Source: an uncultured Lachnospiraceae bacterium (GTDB lineage: Bacteria; Bacillota; Clostridia; Lachnospirales; Lachnospiraceae). Taken from it: a stretch of DNA of 64,000 nt. The notes under the pieces are model-generated. The model had not been told where the DNA came from. It did not search any database and saw nothing but the letters and a program-made list of their open reading frames with translations. The stretch is from assembly GCA_934899185.1 (NCBI GenBank), contig CAKXYI010000009.1, positions 1-64,000 of the forward strand, given 5' to 3'. Positions 1 to 9,058 of this stretch are shown here, piece after piece; position 1 is the first letter of the stretch; each line of letters starts with the position of its first letter. The position numbers were made by a program, and so were the translations under genes.

Positions 1-103
1 GATTAGATTCTATAGTACCATGCCAATCTTTTTATTTTTCAAAAGTTGGTGTCACATCATTGACTAATGTACAAAATTCATTGCTCCCTTAACATCGTAC
101 ATA

Positions 104-709
104 TTATGACAAAATGCGGCGAACTTTTTGTCGAATCCTCTGGATAGCGTTATCAATATTCTTTTCTGTCTTGTCCATCTTTATGGCAATCGTATGATAG
201 TCCAGTCCCTGTACCATGTAAAAAAAGACTTCCAACTCCATCTTGCTCAGATTTTTGATGATCTGTTCTACGATCTGTTCTGTCTTTTCCGCATCGATCC
301 ATACATTTTCCGGATTCTGCACTTCATCTGCTAAGATATTCTCGATGATCTGCCGGTTGGGGCTCTCCTCATCCTCCGAATCAAAAATCGACACATAGGA
401 ATTGAGCGGCTGGTTCTTCTTGCGGTCCGCCGCCTCAATCGCCTTATAGATCTGCCGGCTGATGCAAAGTCTGGCAAAATGTGAAAAACTCACTTGCATC
501 TGCGGGTCATAATCCTGAATCGCCTTGAAAAGACCGACCATGCCTTCCTGCACGACATCCTGTTCTTCACTGCCCTTGATAAAAAACTTTTTGCCGTAAG
601 CAGAAACCACTTTTTGATATTTTTGACACAGATGCTCCATAGCAGCAAAATCGCCTGCGCGATAAGCGGCTACTAAGGCTTCATCCGTCATCTCGTCATA
701 TCTGTCCAT
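104..709 (-). CDS. sigH: RNA polymerase sporulation sigma factor SigH
   Basis: Sigma-70 family factor of 201 residues, the usual size for the transition-state/early sporulation factor SigH that directs post-exponential and spo0A-related genes. Region 2 is visible around residues 45-75 (DVVQEGMVGLFKAI, then YDP and FSHFA), and a C-terminal region 4 helix-turn-helix around 155-200 (LSKMELEVFFYMVQGLDYHTIA). The gene is followed closely upstream by rlmB (8-nt gap), the order rlmB-sigH being common in Firmicutes, so it is probably cotranscribed with the mrnC-rlmB block. A GGGGAG lies only 3 nt before the first ATG, so an in-frame later Met cannot be ruled out. The 103 bp beyond the stop hold no gene I can support. 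Confidence 0.93.
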   Translation of the reverse strand: MDRYDEMTDEALVAAYRAGDFAAMEHLCQKYQKVVSAYGKKFFIKGSEEQDVVQEGMVGLFKAIQDYDPQMQVSFSHFARLCISRQIYKAIEAADRKKNQPLNSYVSIFDSEDEESPNRQIIENILADEVQNPENVWIDAEKTEQIVEQIIKNLSKMELEVFFYMVQGLDYHTIAIKMDKTEKNIDNAIQRIRQKVRRILS

Positions 710-717
710 GGGCTCCC

Positions 718-1467
718 CTATTTCTTCAAAAGTCGCTGCCGTACGATCTCATACGTCAGCACGCCTGTTGCCACAGAGACATTTAAGGAATCGATATCCC
801 CTTTCATCGGGATGGATGCCACGAAATCACAGTGCTTTTTCACGAGATCACTGACACCGCTTCCCTCATTGCCCATCACAAGACCGATCGGTCCTGTCAG
901 ATTCAGATCATACATGACACTTCCGCCCATATCTGCACAGACGAACCACATACCTTCCTGTTTAAGTGCCTCAATGGTCTGGGACAGATTTGTCACCTTT
1001 GCAACCGGTGTATAATTGATGGCTCCGGCACTTGCCTTTGCCACGGTTGCCGTCAGTCCGACCGCACGTCTTTTGGGGATGACCACGCCATGCGCGCCCG
1101 CCAGATTTGCCGTACGGATAATGGCACCCAGATTGTGAGGATCTTCCACATTATCCAAAAAGATCAAAAAAGGATCTTCGCCGGCAGTTTTTGCCTTTTG
1201 TAACATATCATCAATACTCGCATAGGTATAGGCCGCTGCATAAGCGATCACGCCCTGATGCTTTCCGGTCTCAGAGATCTGATCTAGGCGCTCCTTGGTC
1301 ACGTAAGAAATGATCGTGTCATGCTTTTTTGCCTCTCTGTGGATCGTCTTGATCGGTCCATCCATGCAGCCGTCCAAGAGAAACAATTTGTCTATGGTCT
1401 TGCCTGAGCGAAATGCCTCCAATACGGCATTTCTTCCCTCTATTGTAAGGCTTTGTGTCTCTTCCAT
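718..1467 (-). CDS. rlmB: 23S rRNA (guanosine-2'-O-)-methyltransferase RlmB (SpoU/TrmH family)
   Basis: SPOUT-class RNA methyltransferase, 249 residues, expected to methylate the ribose of a conserved guanosine in 23S rRNA with SAM. The N-terminal substrate-binding domain is residues 1-85. The trefoil-knot catalytic domain follows, with motif 1 near 103-125 (DNVEDPHNLGAIIRTA), motif 2 near 194-205 (GLVMGNEGSGV) and motif 3 near 225-236 (DSLNVSVATGVL). It sits between mrnC and sigH with short gaps, as in many Clostridia, in a translation/RNA maturation operon. The ATG has a GGAAAGGA just upstream. Confidence 0.93.
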   Translation of the reverse strand: MEETQSLTIEGRNAVLEAFRSGKTIDKLFLLDGCMDGPIKTIHREAKKHDTIISYVTKERLDQISETGKHQGVIAYAAAYTYASIDDMLQKAKTAGEDPFLIFLDNVEDPHNLGAIIRTANLAGAHGVVIPKRRAVGLTATVAKASAGAINYTPVAKVTNLSQTIEALKQEGMWFVCADMGGSVMYDLNLTGPIGLVMGNEGSGVSDLVKKHCDFVASIPMKGDIDSLNVSVATGVLTYEIVRQRLLKK

Positions 1468-1484
1468 TCTTTGTCCTTTCCTGC

Positions 1485-1916
1485 TTATAGTAAATGACAG
1501 CGGTCCAGTCCGATACTGACCACTTCCATCATGCGCTCCATCTGATCGGTCAGATAGAGATATCCCATCAATGCCTCAAATCCCGTAGCACTGCGGTAAT
1601 CCGTCACCGTAGCATTCTTTGCCATGGTGTGTGACTTGGCATTACGCCCTCTGCGGTAAATATCCTTTTCCGTATCCGTCAGCACATCCATCAGTGCCTC
1701 TGCCATGATTGCCTGGGAATGCGCCTTGACAACATGGCTGGTCTTGTGATGCAACTGGTTGACCGGCGTATTGCCCCTTCCTACCACAATAGAGCGGATG
1801 ACCACGTCAAAGATTCCGTCCCCGATATAAGCCAGCGTCAGCGGCGAGTAGGTACGGATATCAACGTCAGCGATCGCAAATTTATCTTTGATCTCTTGAT
1901 TTAGGCTTTTTTCCAT
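1485..1916 (-). CDS. mrnC: Mini-ribonuclease III
   Basis: 143-residue protein made only of the RNase III catalytic domain, without the double-stranded RNA-binding domain, as expected for Mini-III, which matures the ends of 23S rRNA precursor in Firmicutes. The catalytic signature is at residues 27-41 (LAYIGDGIFDVVIRS); the acidic residues near 100-120 (EALMGYLYL) complete the site. The start overlaps the 3' end of cysS by 16 nt, suggesting translational coupling in a cysS-mrnC-rlmB-sigH operon, an order widely seen in this phylum. Confidence 0.93.
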   Translation of the reverse strand: MEKSLNQEIKDKFAIADVDIRTYSPLTLAYIGDGIFDVVIRSIVVGRGNTPVNQLHHKTSHVVKAHSQAIMAEALMDVLTDTEKDIYRRGRNAKSHTMAKNATVTDYRSATGFEALMGYLYLTDQMERMMEVVSIGLDRCHLL

Positions 1917-3307
1917 TTTACCCCTTCTCTGGTATCTTCCAGTACAATGCCTTTTGCCAAAAGTTCGTCACGGATGGCATCTGCTCTGGCAAAATCACGG
2001 TTCTTTCTTGCCTGCTGACGTTCCTCAATCATTGCTTCAATGTCAGAATCCAACATTTCTTCCTTGGTCTCTACAATAATGCCGAGTACATTGCAAAGAG
2101 TCTTTAACTCGTCCAAAAGTGCCTGCACATATGCCCTGGAAGAAGATCCATCTACCTTCTGGTTGGCATATTTTACCAGTTCAAAAATAGAAGAGATCGC
2201 GTCTGCCGTGTTAAAATCATCTTCCATGGCAGCCTTGAACTTGTCTACATAGGTCTTTGCCTCTGCGACCTTTTCTTCCTCGCCACCTAAAAATGTCTCA
2301 GCCTCTGCGTGATCTGCTAAGAACTGCAGATTGGATGCTGCGGTACGGATACGTTCCAGACCATTTTTTGCTGCTTCCATCAGTTCAGCGCTGAAGTTGA
2401 GCGGGCTGCGGTAATGTGCCTGCAACATAAAGAAACGCAGAACCTGCAGGTCATATTTTTCACCGATCTCTCTTACAGTAAAGAAATTGCCCAGAGACTT
2501 GCTCATCTTTTTGTTGTCAATATTGAGGAAACCATTATGCATCCAATACTTAGAGAATTCTACGCCATTGGCTGCTTCACTCTGTGCGATCTCATTTTCA
2601 TGATGCGGAAAGATCAGATCTTCACCTCCAGCATGGATATCAATCTCATCGCCCAGATAATGCTTTGCCATAACAGAGCACTCGATATGCCAGCCCGGGC
2701 GGCCGTCGCACCAGGGAGACTCCCAGTATGGCTCGCCATCCTTTTTCGGTTTCCAGAGTACAAAGTCGAAATCATCTTCCTTTTCGTCTCCAACTACCTT
2801 GATGCTTCTGTGTCCCGCTTCCAAATCGTCCAGATTTTTATGGGAAAGTTTACCATAGTCGGCAAACTTGCGTGTGCGGTAATATACGGTTCCATCGGAC
2901 ACCACATAGGCATAGCCCTTGTCGATCAGGGTAGAAATCATCTGGATCATGCCCCCGATTTCCTCTGTTGCCAGCGGATGGGTCGTTGCCGGCATGACAT
3001 TCATGTCTGCCATGTCTTTTTTGCACTCTGCAATAAAGCGCTTTGACACTTCTTCTGCCGTAGAGCCTTCTTCGATTGCCTTTTTGATGATCTTGTCATC
3101 CACATCCGTAAAGTTGGAAACATAGTTGACATCATAACCGATAAACTCTAAATAACGGCGCACCGTGTCAAATACGATCATCGGTCTTGCATTACCGATA
3201 TGAATGTAATTGTAGACCGTCGGTCCGCAGACATACATACGTACTTTGCCCTCTTCGATCGGCACAAACTCTTCTTTTTTCTTTGATAATGTATTATAGA
3301 TCTTCAT
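1901..3307 (-). CDS. cysS: Cysteinyl-tRNA synthetase
   Basis: Class I aminoacyl-tRNA synthetase of 468 residues, full length. It charges tRNA-Cys. Visible signatures: the Zn ligand Cys and HIGH box near residues 27-40 (CGPTVYNYIHIGNARP); the remaining zinc ligands around 209-240 (WHIECSVMAKHYLGDEIDIHAGG, split here: Cys213, His and Glu region); and KMSKS near 266-272 (NKKMSKSLGN). The C-terminal DALR-type helical domain carries a REQQ/RKNRDFARADAIRDEL-type end typical of CysRS. It lies immediately downstream of cysE, so cysteine synthesis and cysteine charging are genetically linked. No T-box leader was found in the window upstream of cysE. Confidence 0.96.
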   Translation of the reverse strand: MKIYNTLSKKKEEFVPIEEGKVRMYVCGPTVYNYIHIGNARPMIVFDTVRRYLEFIGYDVNYVSNFTDVDDKIIKKAIEEGSTAEEVSKRFIAECKKDMADMNVMPATTHPLATEEIGGMIQMISTLIDKGYAYVVSDGTVYYRTRKFADYGKLSHKNLDDLEAGHRSIKVVGDEKEDDFDFVLWKPKKDGEPYWESPWCDGRPGWHIECSVMAKHYLGDEIDIHAGGEDLIFPHHENEIAQSEAANGVEFSKYWMHNGFLNIDNKKMSKSLGNFFTVREIGEKYDLQVLRFFMLQAHYRSPLNFSAELMEAAKNGLERIRTAASNLQFLADHAEAETFLGGEEEKVAEAKTYVDKFKAAMEDDFNTADAISSIFELVKYANQKVDGSSSRAYVQALLDELKTLCNVLGIIVETKEEMLDSDIEAMIEERQQARKNRDFARADAIRDELLAKGIVLEDTREGVKWKKA

Positions 3308-3325
3308 GAAATTCTCCTTATGTTC

Positions 3326-3982
3326 TTATTTCTTTAAACCGCGTATTTCATTTTCCAACTGCAATACACGGTTGACCAGTTCTGAGTTTTCCTGTTGTAA
3401 GACCTTGATGTCTTCCTGTACCGGATCCGGTAAATGGATCTGATCCATATCGCTGGTCGGCACCTTGACATTATTCTGCTTGACGATATGTCCCGGCACA
3501 CCAACCACGGTACAGTTGGGCGGTACTTCCTCGATCACAACACTCCCTGCACCGATCTTGGAATTTTTGCCTATGGTGAAGGAACCGATGACCTTGGCTC
3601 CGGCACTGACCATAACATTATCCTCCAGGGTTGGATGTCGCTTACCTGTCTCCTTACCGGTTCCGCCCAAGGTAACTCCCTGATATAAGGTGACATTGTC
3701 GCCAATGATCGTGGTCTCTCCGATGATGACACCTGTACCATGATCGATAAAAAATCCTTTGCCGATCGTTGCACCCGGATGGATCTCGATCCCGGTCCTT
3801 CTGGCGGCACGCTGGGAAATCCATCTTGCCCAGAAATAATGACCTTTCAGATACAACTTGTGCGCCCTACGGTAACTGATCATAACCTTAAAACTCGGAT
3901 ACAGGATTACTTCCATCGGACTTTTAATGGAAGGATCTCTCTCCTGAATGACCGCAAATTCTTCTTTTATATGTTTAAACAT
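3326..3982 (-). CDS. cysE: Serine O-acetyltransferase
   Basis: Short-form (EpsC-like) serine acetyltransferase, about 218 residues, making O-acetylserine from serine and acetyl-CoA for cysteine synthesis. The left-handed beta-helix hexapeptide region begins near residue 70 (HPGATIGKGFFIDHGTGV) and includes the catalytic His in DHGTGV and the GGTGKETGKRHP loop that binds CoA. The C-terminus ends in a short coiled-coil-like stretch (VLQQENSELVNRVLQLENEI). I take the ATG at 3982, which lies 9 nt after GAGG, rather than the TTG three codons upstream, which overlaps this ribosome-binding site. Adjacent to cysS. Confidence 0.93.
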   Translation of the reverse strand: MFKHIKEEFAVIQERDPSIKSPMEVILYPSFKVMISYRRAHKLYLKGHYFWARWISQRAARRTGIEIHPGATIGKGFFIDHGTGVIIGETTIIGDNVTLYQGVTLGGTGKETGKRHPTLEDNVMVSAGAKVIGSFTIGKNSKIGAGSVVIEEVPPNCTVVGVPGHIVKQNNVKVPTSDMDQIHLPDPVQEDIKVLQQENSELVNRVLQLENEIRGLKK

Positions 3983-4011
3983 GACTAACAACCTCTTTGT
4001 CTATTCTCTTT

Positions 4012-4557
4012 TTAAAATTCTTTGCTACATCCCTGACAGGACGAACATCGATTTGCTGAATCAGCAACGGCTACGCTACTCTCATAAAAAGACTCCAACA
4101 AACAGACTGCCTGAGAAGAAATGCCTTCTTCTCTTCCGGTAAATCCCAAATGCTCCTCGGTCGTTGCTTTGATATTGACCTGATTCACAGAAATCCCAAG
4201 CACACTTGCTACATTTTCCTCCATCCGGCTAATGTAAGGCCGTAATTTCGGTTGCTGTGCAATCACCGTAGCATCGATATTGCCAACCACATAACCGTGA
4301 TCTGCGATCAAAGCACCTACATGTTCCAATAACTTCATAGATGAGATCCCACGATAGGCCTCATCCGTATCCGGGAAATGCTTACCGATATCTCCCAGTC
4401 CTGCCGCGCCAAGGATGGCATCCATGATCGCATGCAAAAGCACATCAGCATCCGAATGTCCCAATAAACCAAGCGTATGCGGTACCTCTACGCCACCTAA
4501 GATCAACTTGCGACCTTCCACTAATTTATGCACATCATAACCTGTTCCAATCCGCAT
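4012..4557 (-). CDS. ispF: 2-C-methyl-D-erythritol 2,4-cyclodiphosphate synthase with Cys-rich tail
   Basis: Fifth enzyme of the MEP isoprenoid pathway. The N-terminal metal site is GYDVHKL (Asp8, His10), with the third ligand in [13 protein letters not shown] near residue 42; the CDP-ME binding Thr/Glu motif [16 protein letters not shown] is near 131-147. The enzyme is normally about 157-160 residues and ends just after this motif. Here 181 residues are encoded, adding about 23 residues that end in CSSCQGC plus KEF. No frameshift is needed to explain the extension; the stop is clean. It belongs to the cysE-cysS run (20-nt gap to cysE). Confidence 0.94.
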   Translation of the reverse strand: MRIGTGYDVHKLVEGRKLILGGVEVPHTLGLLGHSDADVLLHAIMDAILGAAGLGDIGKHFPDTDEAYRGISSMKLLEHVGALIADHGYVVGNIDATVIAQQPKLRPYISRMEENVASVLGISVNQVNIKATTEEHLGFTGREEGISSQAVCLLESFYESSVAVADSANRCSSCQGCSKEF

Positions 4558-4660
4558 AGGTCTTTCCCTCCTATTCTACGGTCTTTATCAGTAAAATATA
4601 ACATGATCTTCAAAATCAAAAGCCATCCTATATGATACCATATCCACAAGTTGGTTTTCA

Positions 4661-4697
4661 ATAAAAAAGCCTCAATCCATAGGATCAAGGCTTTTAT
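4661..4697 (-). terminator. Rho-independent terminator of the tRNA unit
   Basis: Reading leftward there is a 14-bp stem (AAAAGCCTTGATCC with GGATTGAGGCTTTT, two G-U pairs), a TAT loop and a T-run. It begins 7 nt beyond the tRNA-Met 3' end and separates the tRNA unit from ispF. Confidence 0.85.
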
Positions 4698-4703
4698 TTG
4701 CAG

Positions 4704-4777
4704 TAGCGAGGGAGAGACTCGAACTCTCAACCTCCCGGGTATGAACCGGACGCTCTAGCCAGTTGAGCCACCTCGCC
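4704..4777 (-). tRNA. tRNA-Met (CAT anticodon)
   Basis: A cloverleaf can be folded by eye: acceptor GGCGAGG with CCTCGCT, D-stem GCTC/GAGC, anticodon stem TCCGG/CCGGG around loop TTCATAC, T-stem GAGAG/CTCTC with TTCGAGT. The anticodon is CAT. The acceptor begins with a G-U pair rather than the unpaired first base of initiator tRNA, so it is an elongator Met or a lysidine-modified Ile2 tRNA; sequence likeness favours elongator Met. The 3' CCA is not encoded (the sequence continues A-CTGCA), so it must be added enzymatically. Confidence 0.93.
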
Positions 4778-4794
4778 ATATTTAAGTGTTGGAA

Positions 4795-4867
4795 TGGGAC
4801 CTATAGGGCTCGAACCTATGACCCTCTGCTTGTAAGGCAGATGCTCTCCCAGCTGAGCTAAGATCCC
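4795..4867 (-). tRNA. tRNA-Val (TAC anticodon)
   Basis: Foldable cloverleaf: acceptor GGGATCT with AGGTCCC, D-stem GCTC/GAGC, anticodon loop CTTACAA (anticodon TAC, Val), T-stem ATAGG/CCTAT with TTCGAGC. The CCA is not encoded (A-TTCC follows). It is the first gene of a two-tRNA unit with tRNA-Met, 17 nt apart. Confidence 0.94.
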
Positions 4868-4898
4868 ATTTCATTGCCGCTTGTCGCGACCGAGATTA

Positions 4899-4927
4899 AA
4901 TATACTATACTTGCACCCTTTCGTCAA
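4899..4927 (-). promoter_or_regulatory. Sigma-A promoter of the tRNA-Val/tRNA-Met unit
   Basis: On the minus strand TTGACG (4927-4922), a 17-bp spacer and TATATT (4904-4899), about 30 bp before the tRNA-Val 5' end. This is a close match to the vegetative consensus and fits a strong stable-RNA promoter. Confidence 0.85.
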
Positions 4928-4973
4928 CACTTTTTTAGAAATTTTTTCAATTTTTTTATTTTTCAAACTTTTT

Positions 4974-7400
4974 CTACAATTTGGTCTGGATGAGGAAATC
5001 TACCAGTTTGACACATTCTGACGCATCCTTGGAATAACCATCTGCTCCAATCTCCTCCGCAAAACTCTCCGTGATGCAGGCACCGCCAATGATGATCTTG
5101 GCTGTGCAACCGACACGCTTTGCCTCGTCAACCACATCTTTCATACGCATCATGGTCGTTGTCATAAGTGCGGACAGACCAATGATCTCTGCATGTTCCT
5201 CCACTGCCTTGTGTACGATTTTCTCTGCCGGCACATCCTTTCCCATGTCAAAGACACGGTAACCATAGTTCTTGAGCATGAGCACGACCAGATTTTTTCC
5301 AATATCGTGAATATCTCCCTCTACGGTCGCAATGATAACGGTCGCCTTAGCCTCATCCTTTTTGCCTGCCAGAAGCAGGGGTTCCAAATACTCCATGGCT
5401 TCTTTCATAGCATTGGCTCCCGCGATCAGTTGTGGCAGGAAATACTTTTTGTTATCGTAATACTCTCCCACCTGATTGATGCCCGGGATCAGATATTTTT
5501 CGATCACAGCCGACGGCTCCTCACCCGCTTCCACCTCTTTTTTTACTTCCCCGATGATGGATTCCTTGTCACCCTTTACCACACAGTCAAAGATTGGATG
5601 ATGGGCTTCTTCTTTCGTCTGACTGTCTGCCTTGACATCCTTGGAGCCAACCATCTTCATGGCTGTCGTAGGTACTGTCCCTAAGTAGCGCTCTGATGCC
5701 CATTCCTTGCCCAGCAAAAGATCCGTAGCCAGTGCCGTATACATAAGAAGTTCCTGTGACGGATTGGCGATTGCCATAGTCAGTCCCTTGGACAGAGCCA
5801 CATTCAAAAATGCCGTATTGACAAAGATACGCTGTGGCATACCAAAAGAAATATTGGAAAGTCCACAGATGGTAGGCAGATGCAGGGTATCCTTGCAATA
5901 AGAAATCGTCTCAAAACACTCCAAAGCCGCCGACGGATTGGCACCTACGGTCGCCACCAGGACATCAACTACCGCGTCGTTATCCTGCAATCCGATCGCA
6001 CGCGCCGCCTCTAAGACAGTAGCGATATGCCCTTTCTTTTCGTCCAGATTCTTTGGTAGTCCCACCTGTGAAAGCGGAAGCAGAACAAACATGGCTCCGT
6101 ACTTTTTGGCGATCGGCAAAAGTTCTTTCATTTTTTCTTCTTCGCAGGAAATGGAATTGATAAGGGCACGTCCCGGATAGATACGAAGGGCTGCCTCCAT
6201 GACATCCACATAGGAAGTATCGATGGAAAGCGGCAGATCCACCGTTGATGTCACCTCATAGATGGCATCCAGCATGGTCGCTTTTTCATCGATACCGTTG
6301 GTTCCCATATTGACATCCAGAATGGCTGCTCCCGCAATCTCCTGATCTCTGGCAAACTGTCGCACCATCTGCATACTGCCTGACCGCAGTTCTTCCTGCA
6401 ATGCCTTTTTTCCGGTCGGGTTGATACGCTCTCCCACAACCTTAAAACCACCGTCCAGCGTCACTTCCACAAAGCCACGCTCCGAAGTCAGCACCGGTCG
6501 GTTCTTCTTTTGGATTGGTTCTATTTTCTTGTCACGCATACGATCTGCCAGTGCCTTGATATGATCCGGTCTGGTACCACAGCAACCGCCCACAACCGAT
6601 GCTCCGGCATCTACTAATTGCTCACAGGCATCCGCAAACTCCTCCGGTGTCATCTTATAGACAGTCTCTCCGTTTTCCAGTTCCGGCATGCCGGCATTGG
6701 GCTTGACCAAAATCGGGATATCTGCATAAGGAAGCATAGCCTTTACCAAAGGGATCATGGCAAGCGGACCTGTCGAACAGTTCACTCCGACAATGTCCGC
6801 TCCCATATGCTCCAAAACGACCATAGCAATCTCCGGTGACGTACCATATAAGGTCCTGCCATCCTCGTTGTAGGTCAGAGAGATCATGACCGGCAGGTCA
6901 CAGGTCTCCTTAACTGCCAGAAGTGCCGCACGGCACTCCTGTAAACTCATCATAGTCTCAATGACAAAAAGATCGACACCTTCCTTTAAGATGGCGTGAA
7001 CCTGCTCCTTATAGACATCCACAAGATCTTCAAACATGAGATCTCCGACCGGATACAACTGTCTGCCTGTCATAGTAAGGTCTCCGGCAACAAATGCCTT
7101 GTCCCCGGCTGCCTCCCGGCTATAACGCACCATAGTGCGGTTTAATTCTTCCAGCCGGTCTTCCATCCCATATTCTGCCAACTTGATCCGATTGGCAGTA
7201 AAGGTCGGTGCATACAGGATCTGTGTCCCGGCTTCTACATATGCTTTTTGCAAGGAGACAATGGCATCCTTATGATGATAGATCCAGTCCTCCGGGCAGA
7301 CCCCCATAGGCATGCCCTTTGTCATCAGGTTTGATCCCGTCGCACCATCTAATATGATCGGTCCTTTTTGAAAAAGATCTCGTAATGCCTGCTTTGTCAT
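4974..7400 (-). CDS. metH: Cobalamin-dependent methionine synthase, lacking the reactivation domain
   Basis: 808-residue enzyme that transfers the methyl group of methyltetrahydrofolate to homocysteine through cobalamin. Domains in order: homocysteine-binding barrel (about 1-290) with zinc cysteines in GGCCGTRPDHI; pterin-binding barrel (about 315-570, starting near ERINPTGKKAL); cobalamin cap module (about 600-680) and B12-binding domain (about 685-808) with the DIHDIGKNLV motif that supplies the cobalt-ligating His. Full MetH is about 1,200 residues; the C-terminal SAM-binding reactivation domain is absent, as is common in Clostridia where a separate protein does this. No such protein was found in the window. 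It follows an MCP gene by 20 nt. No SAM or B12 riboswitch is apparent. Confidence 0.93.
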   Translation of the reverse strand: MTKQALRDLFQKGPIILDGATGSNLMTKGMPMGVCPEDWIYHHKDAIVSLQKAYVEAGTQILYAPTFTANRIKLAEYGMEDRLEELNRTMVRYSREAAGDKAFVAGDLTMTGRQLYPVGDLMFEDLVDVYKEQVHAILKEGVDLFVIETMMSLQECRAALLAVKETCDLPVMISLTYNEDGRTLYGTSPEIAMVVLEHMGADIVGVNCSTGPLAMIPLVKAMLPYADIPILVKPNAGMPELENGETVYKMTPEEFADACEQLVDAGASVVGGCCGTRPDHIKALADRMRDKKIEPIQKKNRPVLTSERGFVEVTLDGGFKVVGERINPTGKKALQEELRSGSMQMVRQFARDQEIAGAAILDVNMGTNGIDEKATMLDAIYEVTSTVDLPLSIDTSYVDVMEAALRIYPGRALINSISCEEEKMKELLPIAKKYGAMFVLLPLSQVGLPKNLDEKKGHIATVLEAARAIGLQDNDAVVDVLVATVGANPSAALECFETISYCKDTLHLPTICGLSNISFGMPQRIFVNTAFLNVALSKGLTMAIANPSQELLMYTALATDLLLGKEWASERYLGTVPTTAMKMVGSKDVKADSQTKEEAHHPIFDCVVKGDKESIIGEVKKEVEAGEEPSAVIEKYLIPGINQVGEYYDNKKYFLPQLIAGANAMKEAMEYLEPLLLAGKKDEAKATVIIATVEGDIHDIGKNLVVLMLKNYGYRVFDMGKDVPAEKIVHKAVEEHAEIIGLSALMTTTMMRMKDVVDEAKRVGCTAKIIIGGACITESFAEEIGADGYSKDASECVKLVDFLIQTKL

Positions 7401-7420
7401 TTTTATTTTGGCCTCTTCAT

Positions 7421-8923
7421 TTATTCTGTCATTATGATATCGTTTTCCTGCTCTACCATTTCTTTCAGGTTTTCTGAAATATGGAAAATCTGGTTCAACT
7501 GGTCATTCAGGGTCTCAAGATCTGCTACACTCTGTCCAAAGACGGTCGTACAACTTTCAGAAGATGCTGCAACCTCCTCACTGGTCGCGGACAGATCTGT
7601 GATACTATCATTGATCTGGCTATTTGCTGTCAGAATGTCATTGACCTCGCCACTCAAACTCTGAATTTCTGTGTAAGCCTCCTGCATCTTATCTTCGATC
7701 AACTTGAAGTTTTCCGATGTAGTCGCGATCATCTGATTCTGCTTTTCTACGGATTCGGTAGACTTACGCATGTTCTCGGATGCCTGTCCTACGTTGATCG
7801 TAAGTTTCTCGATAATATCAGTGATCTTTCCGGTGGATTCCTTGGTTTCCTCAGAAAGCGTCCGAATCTCATCTGCGACGACCGCAAAGCCCTTTCCTGC
7901 GTCTCCTGCTCTTGCTGCCTCAATGGAAGCATTGAGTGCCAAAAGATTGGTCTGGTCGGAAATGCTTAAGATGGTTGCAACGATCTCCTCAACTTCCTTG
8001 ATGCGGTTGTTGAGTTCATCTGTCGTATCCCTTGTCTGACGGTTGATCTCTGCGGTGCCGATCGCCTGCTCACGAAGTTCATCGATCAACTGGGCACCAT
8101 TTCTGACCGTCGTCGTCGATACCTCTACGGCTTCCTTCATAAGATCTGTGCCGTTTCCAGCATTCTCCAGACTAGTCTGGATATCACTGGTCATCATGGT
8201 CTGACGCTCGATTGCCTGAGCCGTAGACTTGACACCAAGAGAAATCTCCTTGACGGATCCATTGCTGGTCTCCATGCTCTCTGTTAAACGTTCTGCCTTT
8301 TCTTTTGCCTGTTCAAACATGTGTACCAGGTCGTCAGAAAGACGGATAATATTCTCTGCGATCGTCTGCTGTTCCTTGGCACGGCGTTCTACTTCTTCCT
8401 TGTCCTGCGTATGATGATCCTGCATCATCTTTACGACAATATAAGCAACAACCGTCGTTGCCACAGCAAAGATCAACTGGGTAAAACTATCTGAAAACAG
8501 AGACTCGCTCTGATAGATCATCTTGCACTGCAATACCTTGATAGCATTGACCAAACTAAAAGCAACACCCCCAGCCAAAATCCACTTTGGATGCATATAA
8601 ACCGCCATGGAGAATAAGATCAGGTACATAAAAGCATACATGCCAATACTTCGCACTGAAAGAATATAGACCGCATATACCACGATCAATGTTACCATAA
8701 AAATCTTTTCAAAGCGTTCATCTGCCTTATTCTTATTATATACAATAATCATAAGTACCAAAGCCACTGCACAGACTACTGTTCGCACTATCGCATTCGG
8801 GATCATCGTGTCTGCCTGCGTGAAACTAAGCAATGCCAACAGGAGTTCGATCCCTGTAATAATGGCCGCAACCGTGAACGCCACTCGGTTCTTTTCTTTC
8901 ATTTGCTTTTGTATAAGTTCCAT
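7421..8923 (-). CDS. Membrane methyl-accepting chemotaxis protein
   Basis: 500-residue MCP with an unusual sensor. Instead of two transmembrane helices around an extracellular domain, the first 175 residues form about six hydrophobic segments with short loops (for instance [16 protein letters not shown] and [15 protein letters not shown]). A cytoplasmic coiled coil and the conserved MCP hairpin follow near 325-375 ([25 protein letters not shown], split: [15 protein letters not shown] then [10 protein letters not shown]). No HAMP domain is obvious. The ligand is unknown; a membrane-state or membrane-soluble signal is possible. It lies directly upstream of metH in the same direction, which may be coincidental. 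Confidence 0.9.
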   Translation of the reverse strand: MELIQKQMKEKNRVAFTVAAIITGIELLLALLSFTQADTMIPNAIVRTVVCAVALVLMIIVYNKNKADERFEKIFMVTLIVVYAVYILSVRSIGMYAFMYLILFSMAVYMHPKWILAGGVAFSLVNAIKVLQCKMIYQSESLFSDSFTQLIFAVATTVVAYIVVKMMQDHHTQDKEEVERRAKEQQTIAENIIRLSDDLVHMFEQAKEKAERLTESMETSNGSVKEISLGVKSTAQAIERQTMMTSDIQTSLENAGNGTDLMKEAVEVSTTTVRNGAQLIDELREQAIGTAEINRQTRDTTDELNNRIKEVEEIVATILSISDQTNLLALNASIEAARAGDAGKGFAVVADEIRTLSEETKESTGKITDIIEKLTINVGQASENMRKSTESVEKQNQMIATTSENFKLIEDKMQEAYTEIQSLSGEVNDILTANSQINDSITDLSATSEEVAASSESCTTVFGQSVADLETLNDQLNQIFHISENLKEMVEQENDIIMTE

Positions 8924-9058
8924 AATAACCCGCCCTCTCTCTTACATTTATTTCTCATTTCTGCGTTTTTATACAACGAACCACAAAATATTGATAAGAA
9001 AAGTCTAACACACGCGCTAGGATTTGTCATCCCTAATTATGACACAGGGCGACATTTT

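Noticed and set aside
67..100. ATGTAC/GTACAT inverted repeat after sigH as a terminator
   Set aside because: Only 6 bp with a long loop and no T-run in the sigH direction.
4521..4730. Open frame of 69 codons spanning the ispF start and the tRNA terminator
   Set aside because: It runs through a terminator and part of tRNA-Met; a chance frame.
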